This document shows positions 5,498-5,744 of a DNA stretch of 5,744 nt, piece by piece. Position 1 is the first letter of the stretch. Each line of letters opens with the position of its first letter. A program made the translations under genes and the position numbers. The stretch is taken from contig RFPK01000130.1 of the NCBI GenBank assembly GCA_009926195.1, forward strand, positions 1 through 5,744, given 5' to 3'. Source of the DNA: Synechococcaceae bacterium WB4_1_0192 (GTDB lineage: Bacteria > Cyanobacteriota > Cyanobacteriia > PCC-6307 > Cyanobiaceae). A model generated the notes under the pieces. The model was not told the DNA's origin and did no database searches. It saw nothing but the letters and a program-made list of their open reading frames with translations.

Positions 5498-5744
5498 TCA
5501 GACAAGGGAACCGCCGCCAGCGGCCGCCGGCCCTGTGGGCGGCTGCTCACCACCACGACAGATCAACAGCCGCACGGCACCGGGAGCCAGGGACTCCTGC
5601 AGGACCTGATGGCCATCGCCGGTCAGCGAGCCGGCCACCATCTGCTCCGGTTCACCGGCATCCAGATCCACCTGCAGCCAGCCGCCGGGCTGAAGCTTCT
5701 CCAGCGCCAGCTTGCTGCGGATGTAGTTCAACGGACAGGGGGTG
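5498..5744 (-). CDS. TusA-like sulfur-carrier family protein, N-terminus outside the window
   Basis: TusA-family proteins are small (about 75-95 residues) and carry sulfur as a persulfide on a conserved cysteine, for example toward tRNA thiolation or molybdenum cofactor synthesis. The frame stays open to the right edge and begins there with TPCPLNYIRSKLALEKL, so the Cys-Pro active-site motif is present (Cys codon at 5735-5737); the ten or so residues expected before it are cut off. The motif is CPLN rather than the CPxP of E. coli TusA, a variant I recall from cyanobacterial homologues. After the core, ending in the strand GAVRLLICRGG, comes a Gly/Pro/Ala-rich tail of about 17 residues. The TTG at 5731 is internal and is not the start. 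Stop is TGA at 5500-5498, 19 bases before the rsgA ATG. The specific sulfur acceptor cannot be read from the sequence, so no symbol is given. Confidence 0.82.
   Translation of the reverse strand, partial: TPCPLNYIRSKLALEKLQPGGWLQVDLDAGEPEQMVAGSLTGDGHQVLQESLAPGAVRLLICRGGEQPPTGPAAAGGGSLV

Noticed and set aside
1..5744. HIP1 palindromes (GCGATCGC), common in many freshwater cyanobacteria
   Set aside because: I found several CGATCG cores but no perfect GCGATCGC on reading through the window; HIP1 is also known to be rare in some picocyanobacteria, so absence says little.
1..5744. Mobile element, CRISPR array, tRNA or a novel defence or biosynthetic system
   Set aside because: No transposase, terminal repeats, spaced repeats, tRNA-like fold or unfamiliar gene cluster was seen; nearly every base belongs to recognised housekeeping genes.

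Overview
The window looks like the chromosome of a high-GC picocyanobacterium of the Cyanobium / Synechococcus type. The grounds are: a photosynthetic-type Gap2 glyceraldehyde-3-phosphate dehydrogenase; a cyanobacterial-style TusA-like protein with a CPLN motif; strongly GC-rich, tightly packed coding sequence; and a gene order (tusA-like, rsgA, ybaB/ebfC, murB, murC, gap2, thiL) that I recall from Prochlorococcus and marine Synechococcus genomes, where dnaJ/grpE lie beyond the tusA-like end. That recollection was not checked against a database, and genus assignment is inference.

Layout, left to right. At 2-535 (+) lies the C-terminal half of thiL (thiamine-monophosphate kinase). A 36-base gap with a perfect 8-bp hairpin separates it from the convergent gap2 at 572-1594 (-). 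A 141-base divergent intergenic region (1595-1735) separates gap2 from murC. It is the only sizeable non-coding stretch and holds a candidate -10 box for gap2, a small hairpin just before the gap2 start, and a 9-bp direct repeat. murC (1736-3181), murB (3186-4103) and ybaB/ebfC (4133-4471) all read + with short gaps and probably form one operon. Facing them, with only two bases between stop codons, is rsgA (4474-5478, -), preceded on its own strand by the 3' part of a tusA-like gene (5498 to the right edge).

Functionally the window is core metabolism and housekeeping: carbon metabolism (gap2), cofactor synthesis (thiL), two steps of the cytoplasmic peptidoglycan pathway (murB makes UDP-MurNAc, murC adds the first L-alanine), a nucleoid-associated protein (ybaB/ebfC), a ribosome-assembly GTPase (rsgA) and a small sulfur-carrier-like protein.

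I see no mobile element, CRISPR array, tRNA, rRNA or phage gene, and no evidence of a new biological system. The points worth a second look are modest: the coenzyme-loop residues of Gap2, the structure of the gap2/murC divergent region, the abutting ybaB/rsgA ends, a triplet repeat in the rsgA tail, and start-site traps caused by long antisense open frames.
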